DNA from: Paenibacillus oceani
GTDB lineage: Bacteria > Bacillota > Bacilli > Paenibacillales > NBRC-103111
DNA length: 64,000 nt
NCBI RefSeq assembly: GCF_014705615.1
Contig: NZ_JACXJA010000037.1
Location: 1-64,000, forward strand
Direction of reading: 5' to 3'
Position numbers and translations under genes: made by a program. Position 1 is the first letter of the stretch. Every line of letters begins with the position of its first letter. The notes under the pieces were generated by a model. It did not search any database. It was given only the letters and a program-made list of their open reading frames with translations, and was not told the DNA's origin. Positions 9,582-17,248 of this stretch are shown piece by piece.

Positions 9582-9762
9582 TAACCTCCTCGTTCGAAAT
9601 ATGAAGACATAGTATGCTATTGGTGCTTGATAAATCAGAAACGGCATTTATTCCTCGGACAAACGTTCAATTATGACCGCAGTTTATTCTACGTACATTC
9701 CGCAGCAATTTAAATCCGCAAAGCTAATGAAAGAAGATAACATTCAGGAAGATAAGTCCGAA

Positions 9763-9912
9763 ATGAAAAAAATAACTTGCGCGGCGTGGAAGTGCGAAGA
9801 GTCTGTTTACGGAATGGGTGTCTGTAAAGCTCATTACGACGAATGGAATATGGAATCAGTCGGCGGGTCGGCTGAAACTAGAACGAAAGGACGTAAAACT
9901 AAACAACGCTAG
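9763..9912 (+). CDS. small putative zinc-finger protein
   Basis: About 49 residues from ATG 9763 (MKKITCAAWKCEESVYGMG); the frame is open from an ATG at 9673 but no ribosome binding site supports that start. The pattern C-x4-C-x8-C-x2-H (CAAWKC...VCKAH) is the compact zinc knuckle seen in small phage- and plasmid-associated proteins and in front of some HNH nucleases. The tail is basic (TRTKGRKTKQR), consistent with nucleic-acid binding. Stand-alone; no partner nearby. Confidence 0.5.
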   Translation: MKKITCAAWKCEESVYGMGVCKAHYDEWNMESVGGSAETRTKGRKTKQR

Positions 9913-9990
9913 CACGATCTTATTTACGAAAAGAAGTACCCGAGGATTATTCAACTATATCAGGGATCGTACATATAGGATGGAGGTCAG

Positions 9991-10308
9991 GTGAATTCAT
10001 TTGCCTGCTCCGGCGAATCAATCAGGTCGAGTTCAGAAAAGGAAGCGGAAATCCGGGTGCAGTATGTCTACACCGGAGAAGTGATGCGGACGGAACTGAC
10101 AACATCTGAGGAGGGGCAGCCGAAGTGGCAGAACATTAGCGAAGTGCCGCCACTCCTGACCTCTGTATTTCTGCAAGCGGTCTGGCAGCATCTGATGACG
10201 GAGGGCTGCCTGCACAAGGAACGGATGTATACGGGTACGATGGCCGTAGACCATACGGGCCGACCGTTGGTGCACTGGAATGAGCTGATAGACCCTCTCG
10301 TATTCTGA
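9991..10308 (+). CDS. hypothetical protein
   Basis: 105 residues starting at GTG 9991, eight to ten bases after GGATGGAGG, a convincing ribosome binding site. The sequence is soluble, mixed alpha/beta in character (AEIRVQYVYTGEVMRTELTT, then SVFLQAVWQHLMTEGCL) with no signal peptide or membrane segment. I do not recognise the family. It is followed by a convergent hydrolase gene. Confidence 0.6.
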   Translation: MNSFACSGESIRSSSEKEAEIRVQYVYTGEVMRTELTTSEEGQPKWQNISEVPPLLTSVFLQAVWQHLMTEGCLHKERMYTGTMAVDHTGRPLVHWNELIDPLVF

Positions 10309-10387
10309 AAAGCCAACCGTTCATCCATTCAGATAACCTGATCCAGACTCCTCCACAGTAACGTCATGGGTACAATTCGGTCCCCGA

Positions 10388-11134
10388 TCAGTCCCGGCCC
10401 GCCTCATAAAGCTTCTGCGCCACCATGGCCGGCCTTGTGCGCGTATCCGTAAAGTGGTCCCCATCGCCGACGATCAGGCGGAACAAACCTAGCCGTGCGG
10501 ACATATGCGGATTCCAGCCGAAGCCTTCTCCTTGCGGCAGTACGTTGTCTTGGTAGAAATAGACATAGCTTTTGGGCGTAGGCAGCGTATAGAACACTTG
10601 TAGATCCAGTTTCTCGAATAGCGGCTTCGCCGGCTCCGGACGGACACTTGTGTAAAACTGTTTGGCTTGCTCCAAGGTTGCCGTATTGACGAACAACTCC
10701 CGAAACAGCGGAAACGGAAGCGGGATGGTATCGTCCTCCGATCCGGCTCTGAGCTGCTCGAAGCTTTGCCTTGTCTGAGGCGGCAGCTCGTCGGCAACCG
10801 ACTCGCCGTCTTTCAGGACGAACGCGTCCCAGAACACGAGACGTTTGATGCGGTCCGGTATCTGCTCGGCCGCCTTCTGGATGACCGATCCGCCGAAGCT
10901 GTGCCCGACGAGAACGATATCGCGCAGGTTGAGCCTCATGATAAAGGCGACGACGGACTTCGTGATCATCGCATGCGAGACATGTTTGTTCGGATCTGTG
11001 CCGTGACCTGCGTACTCTGGCGTATGAACGTCATGCCCTTGACTGCGCAGCGCCGCAGCTACGCCGTCCCAAAAGTGAGCGTCGGCCCAAGAGCCATGCA
11101 CAAGCACGAAAGTAAGCCGCTGCTGGTCGGACAT
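10388..11134 (-). CDS. alpha/beta hydrolase
   Basis: About 248 residues from ATG 11134 (MSDQQRLTFVLVHGSW). The frame is open 78 codons further upstream, but that part (rich in Tyr, Pro, Arg) does not resemble the family and lacks a clear ribosome binding site. Visible elements are the oxyanion strand VLVHGSW, the nucleophile elbow GHSFGG (Ser near residue 84), and the catalytic His in DGDHFTDT near the C-terminus. The similarity is to the EstC/salicylate-binding-protein-like branch of esterases. No signal peptide, so cytoplasmic. Substrate unknown; it stands alone between convergent and divergent neighbours. Confidence 0.85.
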   Translation of the reverse strand: MSDQQRLTFVLVHGSWADAHFWDGVAAALRSQGHDVHTPEYAGHGTDPNKHVSHAMITKSVVAFIMRLNLRDIVLVGHSFGGSVIQKAAEQIPDRIKRLVFWDAFVLKDGESVADELPPQTRQSFEQLRAGSEDDTIPLPFPLFRELFVNTATLEQAKQFYTSVRPEPAKPLFEKLDLQVFYTLPTPKSYVYFYQDNVLPQGEGFGWNPHMSARLGLFRLIVGDGDHFTDTRTRPAMVAQKLYEAGRD

Positions 11135-11462
11135 CCGCCAGCTTTCGTCCGATTCTAAAGCGCGACGCCTCCAGTGCAATCCGCCTTCGGAATAGGGGGA
11201 ACTATAATGTCCGCGGGGACGAAACCAATAATCGGAATAGGGAAATTGATGAATTTCCGGGCGATAAGGAAACAAGGTAAACATCCTCTCCACAATGACA
11301 TAGCTCAGTTTATGTCCAATGTGTTGGAGAGGTACCCGAGCACGATCCTTCGCTAACGAACAGGACACGATTGTAAAGCGATCCTATCTTCATTGGACGT
11401 GGTCCTTCCACCGGCCGAGTGAGCAAATTGAAACAAGCATAGCATCCCAGCCCATGCTGTGG

Positions 11463-11468
11463 TATAAT
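11463..11468 (+). promoter_or_regulatory. -10 box of the cobalamin riboswitch transcript
   Basis: A perfect TATAAT stands about 50 bases before the riboswitch core. The -35 region at 17 bases spacing is poor, so other elements may help. Confidence 0.4.
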
Positions 11469-11514
11469 CGCCAGAGTGAAATGAGCTTGACTCTAGTGAA
11501 AGAACTGTATCAGC

Positions 11515-11695
11515 CAGTAGGTGCCCAGTGTTCGGTGCAAGACGACCGGATGCCGGGTTAAAAGGGAAGCCGGTGCGAATCCGGCGCGGTCCCGCCACTG
11601 TGTATCGGGGAGAACTCCACAAGCCACTGTTCCTTACGAGGGATGGGAAGGCGGGGAACTCGCAATGCCCGAGAGCCAGGAAACCTGCCTATCTG
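11515..11695 (+). ncRNA. cobalamin (AdoCbl) riboswitch
   Basis: The conserved B12-box elements appear in order: AAAAGGGAAGCCGGTGCGAATCCGGC (about 11560-11585), CGGTCCCGCCACTGT (about 11587-11601), and GAGCCAGGAAACCTGCC (about 11672-11688). This is the standard aptamer upstream of bacterial vitamin B12 uptake genes; cobalamin binding turns expression off. An intrinsic terminator about 100 bases later is the likely expression platform. The regulated genes are the two BtuF-like proteins at 11994 and 13031. Confidence 0.95.
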
Positions 11696-11795
11696 CGCTT
11701 CAGCCAACGACATCCTTCGCGGAAAAGGATTGGGCTATCCAGCGATTTGATTTTTACCAGCATGGTTGCAGCCATGCGCGTGAGCGGACCGGTGA

Positions 11796-11826
11796 CGGGC
11801 GCGACGCGCTGCAGCGCCGTTTTTTT
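11796..11826 (+). terminator. riboswitch-controlled terminator
   Basis: A GC hairpin with GGCGC and GCGCC arms around GACGCGCTGCA is followed by seven T. It lies between the cobalamin aptamer and the first gene, so it would end transcription when cobalamin is bound. A nearby CATGG/CCATG pair (11761-11776) might belong to an alternative fold. Confidence 0.75.
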
Positions 11827-11993
11827 GGCGTCATGGCGGCGTTCCGCCGTTGCGCCGTGCCTGGCAAATCCTTGATGTGCTGCCCCTTCCTCCGGAACGG
11901 GGTTTTTGATGTTGCGCCGTACGGCGGATACGGGCTTTCAGCACCCTCAAGCCGTTCTCTACAATTTCAAACCGGAGAGGAACGAAACGCTTC

Positions 11994-12986
11994 ATGAACA
12001 AGATTACCGCACTATTACTCGTTATCCTTCTTAGCTTCTCGATCGCTGCTTGCGGGGCGAAGAGCGGGGAAGAATCTGCTGTGAAAAACGGGGCGTCCCC
12101 GGCGGGAGAGACGGCGGCCCCCAAACAAACAGATGCCGCTGCCACCGCCACCAAATACCCGCTTACCTTGAAAGATACGACCGGAACCGAAATAACGCTG
12201 CAAAAAGCGCCTCAGCGCATCGCTTCCACTTCCACGGCCGAAACGGAAATTTTGTTCGCGCTCGGACTGGGCGACCGGATCGTCGGCGTAACGGATTTCG
12301 ATAACTATCCGGAAGCGGCGAAGTCGAAGCCGAAGCTGGGCGGCGTTTCCGCTCCGAACGTGGAAGCCGTGCTGGCGGCGAATGCCGACCTGGTCATTAC
12401 CGGCATATCCATCAAGGACGACGCGCTGGGCAAGCTGCGCTCACTGAACCTGCCGCTGTACAAATTCGAACCGAAATCGATCGACGATATTATCGCCAAC
12501 GTTTTGATCATCGGACAATTGACCGATAAGAATAAGGAAGCCAAAGAACTGGCCGACAAGATGAAGAAGGACATCGACAGCATCAAAACCGCCGTCGGCA
12601 CCGTCAAGCCGGACCAGAAGAAAAAAGTATACATCGAGTTTTCGCCGGGCTGGACGGTTGGCAAGGGCGAGTTTATGGACGAGGTGCTGACGCTGGCCGG
12701 CGGCATTAACATCGCTGCGGATACGAAAGGTTACAACAAGATCAACGAAGAGAAAATTATCCAGGACAACCCGGCTGTCATTTTCTATACGACCGGCACG
12801 AAAGATAAAGCGGGTCTTACGCTTGACCAGATCATCAAAGGACGCAACGGATGGGATAAAATCGATGCCGTCAAAAACAACCAGCTCGTCGGCGTCGATC
12901 AGGATACGCTGAACCGCCCGGGTCCCCGTATTGTGGATGGCTTGCGGACGATTGCAAAAGGCATCTATCCCGATCTGATCCAATAA
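11994..12986 (+). CDS. btuF: cobalamin-binding ABC transporter lipoprotein (BtuF-like)
   Basis: 330 residues. The signal peptide ends in a lipobox (SIAACGAK, Cys about 20), so the protein is lipid-anchored outside the membrane. A Ser/Ala/Thr-rich linker follows, then a two-lobe class III (helical-backbone) periplasmic-binding fold: PQRIASTSTAETEILFALGLGDRIVGVTDFDNYPEAAKSKPKLGG is the classical N-lobe start of the BtuF/FhuD family. The riboswitch upstream makes vitamin B12 or a precursor the probable ligand. The BtuC permease and BtuD ATPase are not in the window. The next gene, 45 bases downstream, is a second BtuF-like protein. Confidence 0.9.
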   Translation: MNKITALLLVILLSFSIAACGAKSGEESAVKNGASPAGETAAPKQTDAAATATKYPLTLKDTTGTEITLQKAPQRIASTSTAETEILFALGLGDRIVGVTDFDNYPEAAKSKPKLGGVSAPNVEAVLAANADLVITGISIKDDALGKLRSLNLPLYKFEPKSIDDIIANVLIIGQLTDKNKEAKELADKMKKDIDSIKTAVGTVKPDQKKKVYIEFSPGWTVGKGEFMDEVLTLAGGINIAADTKGYNKINEEKIIQDNPAVIFYTTGTKDKAGLTLDQIIKGRNGWDKIDAVKNNQLVGVDQDTLNRPGPRIVDGLRTIAKGIYPDLIQ

Positions 12987-13030
12987 GAGACAGCCACTCG
13001 CGTTAAGGAAGCCGAAGGGAGTGTCATGCC

Positions 13031-13858
13031 ATGAGAATCATATCGATCAGTCCTAGCAATTCGGAATTGCTAGGTTTTATGGGGCTCGACCGGCATATCG
13101 TCGGGGTCGATAAGTATACAGACTGGCCGTCCAGCACGAACGGGCTGCCGAAGCTCGGCTCGGATTTGAACATTGATATGGATGCGGTGGAGGCGCTGCG
13201 TCCGGATCTGGTGCTCGCATCGCTGACGGTACCCGGCATGGAGAAGAACATCGCCGCCCTGGAGGAACGGGGCCTGCCGTATATTACGCTTAATCCCAAA
13301 ACGCTGACGGATATCGCCGAATGCCTGACCGCCCTAGGCGAGGCACTGGACGATCCGGATCGGGCCAGAGCGGCCCGGAACAAATACGAGGACCGCCTCG
13401 CTTATTATGCGGAATTGAGCCGGCGCTGTATCGACAAGCCCTCCCTTTATTGGGAATGGTGGCCCAAGCCGGTGTTCACGCCTGCCGGCGGCAACTGGCT
13501 GACCGGCATCAGCGAGCTGGCCGGCGCCGTCAACGTATTCGCGGGTGAGCCCGCGGCCAAGGTCAAGACCGATTGGGACGACGTTTTGCGCCGCGACCCG
13601 GACTATATTTTACTCGCCTGGGTCGGCGTCAGAGAACAGCAGGTCAAGCCGGACGTCGTCCGCAACCGTCCCGGTTCCGAAGGAATGCGGGCCGTCACCG
13701 AGGGACGGATTCACGTCATGGAGGAATCGCTGTATTGCCGGCCGTCGCCGCTGCTTGTAGCGGGCTTGAGCAAACTCGGCCATATGCTGCATCCGGATAT
13801 CTATCCTCCTTTTGATGCCGAGGAGATAGCGCGCTGGCTGGGCGATAAGGCGATCTGA
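13031..13858 (+). CDS. cytoplasmic-type BtuF-like cobalamin-binding protein
   Basis: 275 residues, starting RIISISPSNSELLGFMGLDRHIVGVDKYTDWP, the same fold start as the upstream lipoprotein but without any signal peptide. Further family marks are LPKLGSDLNIDMDAVEALRPDLVLAS and a Trp/Pro-rich strand (SLYWEWWPKPVFTPAGGNWL). Homologues annotated as cobalamin-binding proteins exist without export signals; their role is less clear (perhaps cobalamin handling inside the cell, or salvage). It is in the riboswitch-controlled transcript and followed by a terminator. The start ATG 13031 has a weak upstream purine run (GAAGGGAG). Confidence 0.85.
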   Translation: MRIISISPSNSELLGFMGLDRHIVGVDKYTDWPSSTNGLPKLGSDLNIDMDAVEALRPDLVLASLTVPGMEKNIAALEERGLPYITLNPKTLTDIAECLTALGEALDDPDRARAARNKYEDRLAYYAELSRRCIDKPSLYWEWWPKPVFTPAGGNWLTGISELAGAVNVFAGEPAAKVKTDWDDVLRRDPDYILLAWVGVREQQVKPDVVRNRPGSEGMRAVTEGRIHVMEESLYCRPSPLLVAGLSKLGHMLHPDIYPPFDAEEIARWLGDKAI

Positions 13859-13878
13859 TTGTAGAGATCATCATAAGG

Positions 13879-13914
13879 AAAGCAGGCTGTCGGCGGTGTC
13901 CGGCGGCCTGCTTC
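13879..13914 (+). terminator. intrinsic terminator of the cobalamin operon
   Basis: Arms AAGCAGGC (13879-13886) and GCCTGCTT (about 13906-13913) enclose a GC-rich loop; a short T-rich tail (CTTCTTTG) follows. Confidence 0.75.
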
Positions 13915-14037
13915 TTTGTGGTGCGCGCAATAACCCGGTACTGAGCCACAGATCGAAACTATATGATAAAATATGACATGCTGTTGTCGTATTTACTAGT
14001 ATATAGTAGTGTCAAACGTGTAAGAGGAGTGATCGCC

Positions 14038-14661
14038 ATGAGCAAAAAAATAGAATATAAAAAAGACTACAAATCCATCTACGTTCCGGGAAGCAGCCCG
14101 GTTATTATGGATATCGAAGAGATGCCGTTTATTAGGATTAGCGGTGAAGGCGATCCGAACGGCGAGGAGTTTGCCCGGGCGACAGAAGCCTTGTACAGCT
14201 TGAGCTACGCGGTTAAGATGTCATACAAACAGAAAGACGTGCCCGCCGGTTACTATGAATATACCGTTTTTCCGCTTGAGGGAATTTGGGACTTGATCGA
14301 CAAGTCAAAACCGCCCACGGATAAGAGTAATTTGAAATACACGCTTATGATACGCCAACCCGACTTTCTGACAAGCGCGTTATTCCTTGCATTTGTAGAA
14401 CAAACGAAAAGGAAAAAACCAAATCCTTACCTCGATCAGCTTACTTTCGGTACGATGACGGATGGATTATGCTGCCAAATGATGCACATCGGAAGCTTTG
14501 ACAGCGAACCGGAAAGCTTTTTGAGGATGGAATCCTATTACAGGGAACAAGGATATGTGCGTTCCGATAAAACTCACAGGGAAATCTATTTATCCGACCC
14601 GCGCAGGACGGATCAGTCAAAAATGAAGACGGTTTTGAGATTTCCAGTAAAACGAAAGTAA
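14038..14661 (+). CDS. GyrI-like small-molecule-binding domain protein
   Basis: About 207 residues from ATG 14038, behind AAGAGGAG. The sequence (MPFIRISGEGDPNGEEFARATEALYSLSYAVKM, then YEYTVFPLEGIW, and later KMKTVLRFPVKRK) fits the GyrI-like/YkgA-type family of SOUL-fold ligand-binding proteins, which act as stand-alone modulators or as effector domains of regulators. There is no DNA-binding domain here. Cytoplasmic. The conserved MIDIEEMPFIRI-like opening supports the family. Function not predictable. Confidence 0.8.
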   Translation: MSKKIEYKKDYKSIYVPGSSPVIMDIEEMPFIRISGEGDPNGEEFARATEALYSLSYAVKMSYKQKDVPAGYYEYTVFPLEGIWDLIDKSKPPTDKSNLKYTLMIRQPDFLTSALFLAFVEQTKRKKPNPYLDQLTFGTMTDGLCCQMMHIGSFDSEPESFLRMESYYREQGYVRSDKTHREIYLSDPRRTDQSKMKTVLRFPVKRK

Positions 14662-14822
14662 GGATAGAGGAGCAATAGGGGAATAAACGGAATGTATAAA
14701 ATAACGAATGGACCGAAGGTGACCGATCGGCATCGTCTGACGAGCTTCGCCCGCAGTGCTTAGCGGGTGAGGCTATTCGTCGTTTGGATGCGCGCTTGGT
14801 TCATGCAAAGTTTAAAATGTTG

Positions 14823-14873
14823 TTTACAAGACACCAAATGGTGTCATATAATCAAAATAGTCACCGAATGGTG
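14823..14873 (+). promoter_or_regulatory. promoter with two CACC-N4-GGTG palindromes
   Basis: TTTACA (14823-14828), 18 bases, TATAAT (14847-14852). A perfect palindrome GACACCAAATGGTGTC (14830-14845) fills the spacer; a second copy, CACCGAATGGTG (14862-14873), lies 30 bases on, centre to centre, about three helical turns. This is a repressor-controlled promoter for the YdeI-like gene. The repressor (ArsR-type would be my guess) is not encoded next to it. Confidence 0.75.
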
Positions 14874-14920
14874 TCTGATTGGGAAGTCGCCACAATGTTT
14901 ACGCAAAGGGGTATACATGG

Positions 14921-15514
14921 ATGATAAAAGGTACGAGAAATCATAAGATTGATCCATTTTTTAGCAAGGCTAAAAACTGGAAGGAAGAGTTCGAGATGCT
15001 GAGAGAAATCGTACTTGACTGCGAGCTGACCGAAGAGTTTAAGTGGATGCATCCTTGTTATACGTATCAGAACAAAAACATCGTATTAATCCATGGGTTT
15101 AAAGAGTACTGCGCGCTGTTGTTTCACAAAGGCGCCTTGTTAAAAGATCCTCACGGAATTCTTGTCCAACAAACAAAAAATGTACAAGCAGCGCGCCAGA
15201 TCCGGTTCACCAGCCTGCAACAAATAGAAGAAATGCAGCTTATTCTGAAATCCTATGTCGACGAAGCGATCGCAGTCGAAAAAGCCGGTTTGCAAGTGAA
15301 CTATAACAAAAGTACGGACTACATCATTCCGGAAGAATTGCAAAATAAATTCGTCGAAATCCCTGACCTGAAAACTTGTTTCGAAGCATTGACGCCAGGA
15401 AGGCAGCGAGCATACATTCTATATTTTTCCGCACCCAAGCAATCCAAAACTCGTGAGTCCAGGGTTGAAAAATATTTGCCGCATATTCTCAGCGGTAAAG
15501 GATTAGATGATTAA
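14921..15514 (+). CDS. YdeI/DUF1801 family protein
   Basis: About 197 residues from ATG 14921, behind AAAGGGG; the longer open frame reaches back to 14879 but lies inside the operator region. The layout matches YdeI-like proteins: the DUF1801 core (FEMLREIVLDCELTEEFKWMHPCYTYQNKNIVLIHGFKEYCALLFHKGALL) and a C-terminal YdeI tail (ALTPGRQRAYILYFSAPKQSKTRESRVEKYLPHI). The biochemical role of this family is unsettled; B. subtilis homologues are linked to stress or antimicrobial-peptide survival. The double palindrome in its promoter shows tight repression. Confidence 0.85.
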   Translation: MIKGTRNHKIDPFFSKAKNWKEEFEMLREIVLDCELTEEFKWMHPCYTYQNKNIVLIHGFKEYCALLFHKGALLKDPHGILVQQTKNVQAARQIRFTSLQQIEEMQLILKSYVDEAIAVEKAGLQVNYNKSTDYIIPEELQNKFVEIPDLKTCFEALTPGRQRAYILYFSAPKQSKTRESRVEKYLPHILSGKGLDD

Positions 15515-15528
15515 TATCGGAACTTCAG

Positions 15529-15557
15529 GCAGTTGATCCCAGGGTCGGCTGCTTTTT
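15529..15557 (+). terminator. intrinsic terminator after the ydeI-like gene
   Basis: Hairpin with GCAG/CTGC and GATCCC/GGGTC pairing (15529-15552) followed by five T. Confidence 0.65.
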
Positions 15558-15706
15558 GATTTTTGTTTCAAAAAAATGGAAAAATGCTAACCGGAAAGCA
15601 TCGGTGACCGCATCAGGATTGCCGGGCTTGAGCAAAAAGGAAATATTGTGCAAAATGAGAGTATGGGACAAGCAGAAAAAAATCTGCGGGCAAAACAAAT
15701 AAAGGA

Positions 15707-15735
15707 TTGAAATTTGTGCACACGTTTGTTATTCT
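15707..15735 (+). promoter_or_regulatory. promoter of the LacI-type regulator
   Basis: TTGAAA (15707-15712), a 17-base spacer containing TGTGCACACG, and TATTCT (15730-15735). The GTGCAC core in the spacer could be an autoregulatory operator. Confidence 0.5.
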
Positions 15736-15766
15736 GTATTCAGATCTGGAGGGTAGGCTTACAATC

Positions 15767-16795
15767 ATGATTACAATCAAAGATATTGCTAAAGCAGCAG
15801 GTGTTAATCATTCAACAGTTTCACGGGCGCTCAGGGACGACTTGCGTGTCAGCACAGCCATGCGGGAGAAAATACACACGATTGCAAAACAGATGAATTA
15901 TGTTCCGAATTTGGCGGCCAAAAAGCTGGTAAGGCAAAAAACCAACTTCGTCGGATTAATCTGGCCGCCGCGGGAAGGGCTGTTTTTCTACAACATGAAC
16001 TTGCAGCTCCAGCTGGAAGGGATTAAACGGGGCTACCGGGTGATGCAGATTATGGACGGCCTGACGGACTCGCTGCAAGCGTTCCGGCAGTTTGGCGTCG
16101 ATCATGTGATGTTTTGGGATGCGTATTCGGCGCTGCCTGCGTCATTTGCAGTGGAGCGTCAGCGGTTCCCGGGGCGAGTGCTGGCGCTGGGTGGGTACAA
16201 CAAATCGGAGGGGGTGGATTGGCTGGCGGTCGACCGCAGCGGAGCGCTGCTGCAAGCGGTGCGTCACTTGTCGGCATTGGGCCACCGGCAGTTGGCCTAC
16301 GCGGGAGGGCAGAAAAACAAGCAAAAAATGTACGGTTTCTTGCAAGGGATTGCCGAATGCAAGGCGGACTATACGCCGGAACACTTTTTCGACTATTTCG
16401 GAACTACGTTTGAAGATGATGTGCACGCGGTTTTCCAGAAGCCTGATCGACCAAGCGCGATCGTCGTCGATTCGCAGCATTGTCTGTTTCGGTTGATGCG
16501 TGCGCTGCGGCCCATCCGTGTGCGCGTCCCGGATGATGTCTCAGTCGTTGTCTACGACGATACACCGGAGATGAGCGCATTTGAGATCGCTTTCACGACA
16601 GTTGGCCCGTCCATCCCGGAGCTGGCCGTCAAGGCGTGGGACATTATGACCGCTGAGCCGGAGCCTGGCGGGGAGCGTGAACTGGTGGAGGCGATGATCG
16701 GAGCGGTACTGGTGCCTCGAGAGTCGGCAATTCCGTTCAGACCGGAGACGGGATGCTCGTTCCATGCGTCAGCGACAGGGAACAAGCCCGAGTAG
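15767..16795 (+). CDS. LacI family transcriptional regulator
   Basis: 342 residues from ATG 15767 (MITIKDIAKAAGVNHSTVSRALRDD), the canonical LacI helix-turn-helix plus hinge (NYVPNLAAKKLVRQKT). A periplasmic-binding-protein-like sensor domain follows, with typical LacI segments (VDWLAVDRSGALLQAVRHLSALGHRQLAYAGG and VPDDVSVVVYDDTPEMSAF). It binds an operator and a sugar-like effector. The neighbouring lipoprotein (17249) and beta-helix protein (18601) are the likely targets. The GGAGGG ribosome site is a little far (about 12 bases). Confidence 0.93.
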   Translation: MITIKDIAKAAGVNHSTVSRALRDDLRVSTAMREKIHTIAKQMNYVPNLAAKKLVRQKTNFVGLIWPPREGLFFYNMNLQLQLEGIKRGYRVMQIMDGLTDSLQAFRQFGVDHVMFWDAYSALPASFAVERQRFPGRVLALGGYNKSEGVDWLAVDRSGALLQAVRHLSALGHRQLAYAGGQKNKQKMYGFLQGIAECKADYTPEHFFDYFGTTFEDDVHAVFQKPDRPSAIVVDSQHCLFRLMRALRPIRVRVPDDVSVVVYDDTPEMSAFEIAFTTVGPSIPELAVKAWDIMTAEPEPGGERELVEAMIGAVLVPRESAIPFRPETGCSFHASATGNKPE

Positions 16796-17248
16796 AAGCT
16801 GGGCGGGCGGACAGGTAGCGGGAGTACGGAGGGGGTGCCGCGTATGACGGTGGAGCGAGGTTTGGTCAGCCGCAGGAAGCTGCATGCTCCCAGCCTGGCC
16901 GCGGCGCTGCCGTATGCGGACAGACGCCGGCCGGTGATCGGCAGCTTGGCGGTACTGTCGCTTCCGCCGTATACGAAAGAGACAGTTGGGGAGAGCGGTT
17001 CTACCTTTCGGCTGCCTTCTGGCGCATTTTTGAGAGCGCTTCCATATCGATCGGATACGTACTGGGTCATCCAGAACGCGAGTCAGACCGGCTTTGCGAT
17101 GCAGGGAAAGAACGATCAACGGCTAACGAAATAAACATGCGGAAACCATTGGTGAATGGGGAATGGGGACCTCGATCCGCAGAAGCGCGGAGCGTAACCG
17201 CTTTGATGAACATGGGATCGACCTTAATAAACAAGGGGGATTGACAGG
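16796..17248 (+). other. 453-base intergenic region before the solute-binding gene
   Basis: No gene that I can support. An open frame at 16835-17134 has no ribosome binding site and no recognisable sequence. The region holds a cre-like or LacI-type operator (17031-17044) and presumably the promoter for 17249. Confidence 0.4.
17031..17044 (+). promoter_or_regulatory. cre-like / LacI-type operator
   Basis: TGAGAGCGCTTCCA matches the CcpA catabolite-responsive consensus TGWAANCGNTNWCA at all but two positions and contains the AGCGCT core that LacI-family proteins also use. It lies 205 bases before the solute-binding lipoprotein gene and 236 bases after the LacI gene, so either CcpA or the local LacI protein could act here. 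Confidence 0.5.

Noticed and set aside
9131-9604. Rightward hydrophobic open frame opposite the Ser/Thr/Asn-rich sequence
   Set aside because: Its Val/Leu/Phe-rich product is what the complement of a Ser/Asn/Lys-rich gene gives, and the only strong ribosome site is on the other strand.
11521-11997. Open frames across the cobalamin riboswitch
   Set aside because: They run through a clear structured RNA and terminator; no start signals.
16835-17134. Open frame between the LacI gene and solute-binding gene A
   Set aside because: No ribosome binding site, no recognisable domain, and the opposite strand is equally open; typical of GC-rich intergenic sequence.
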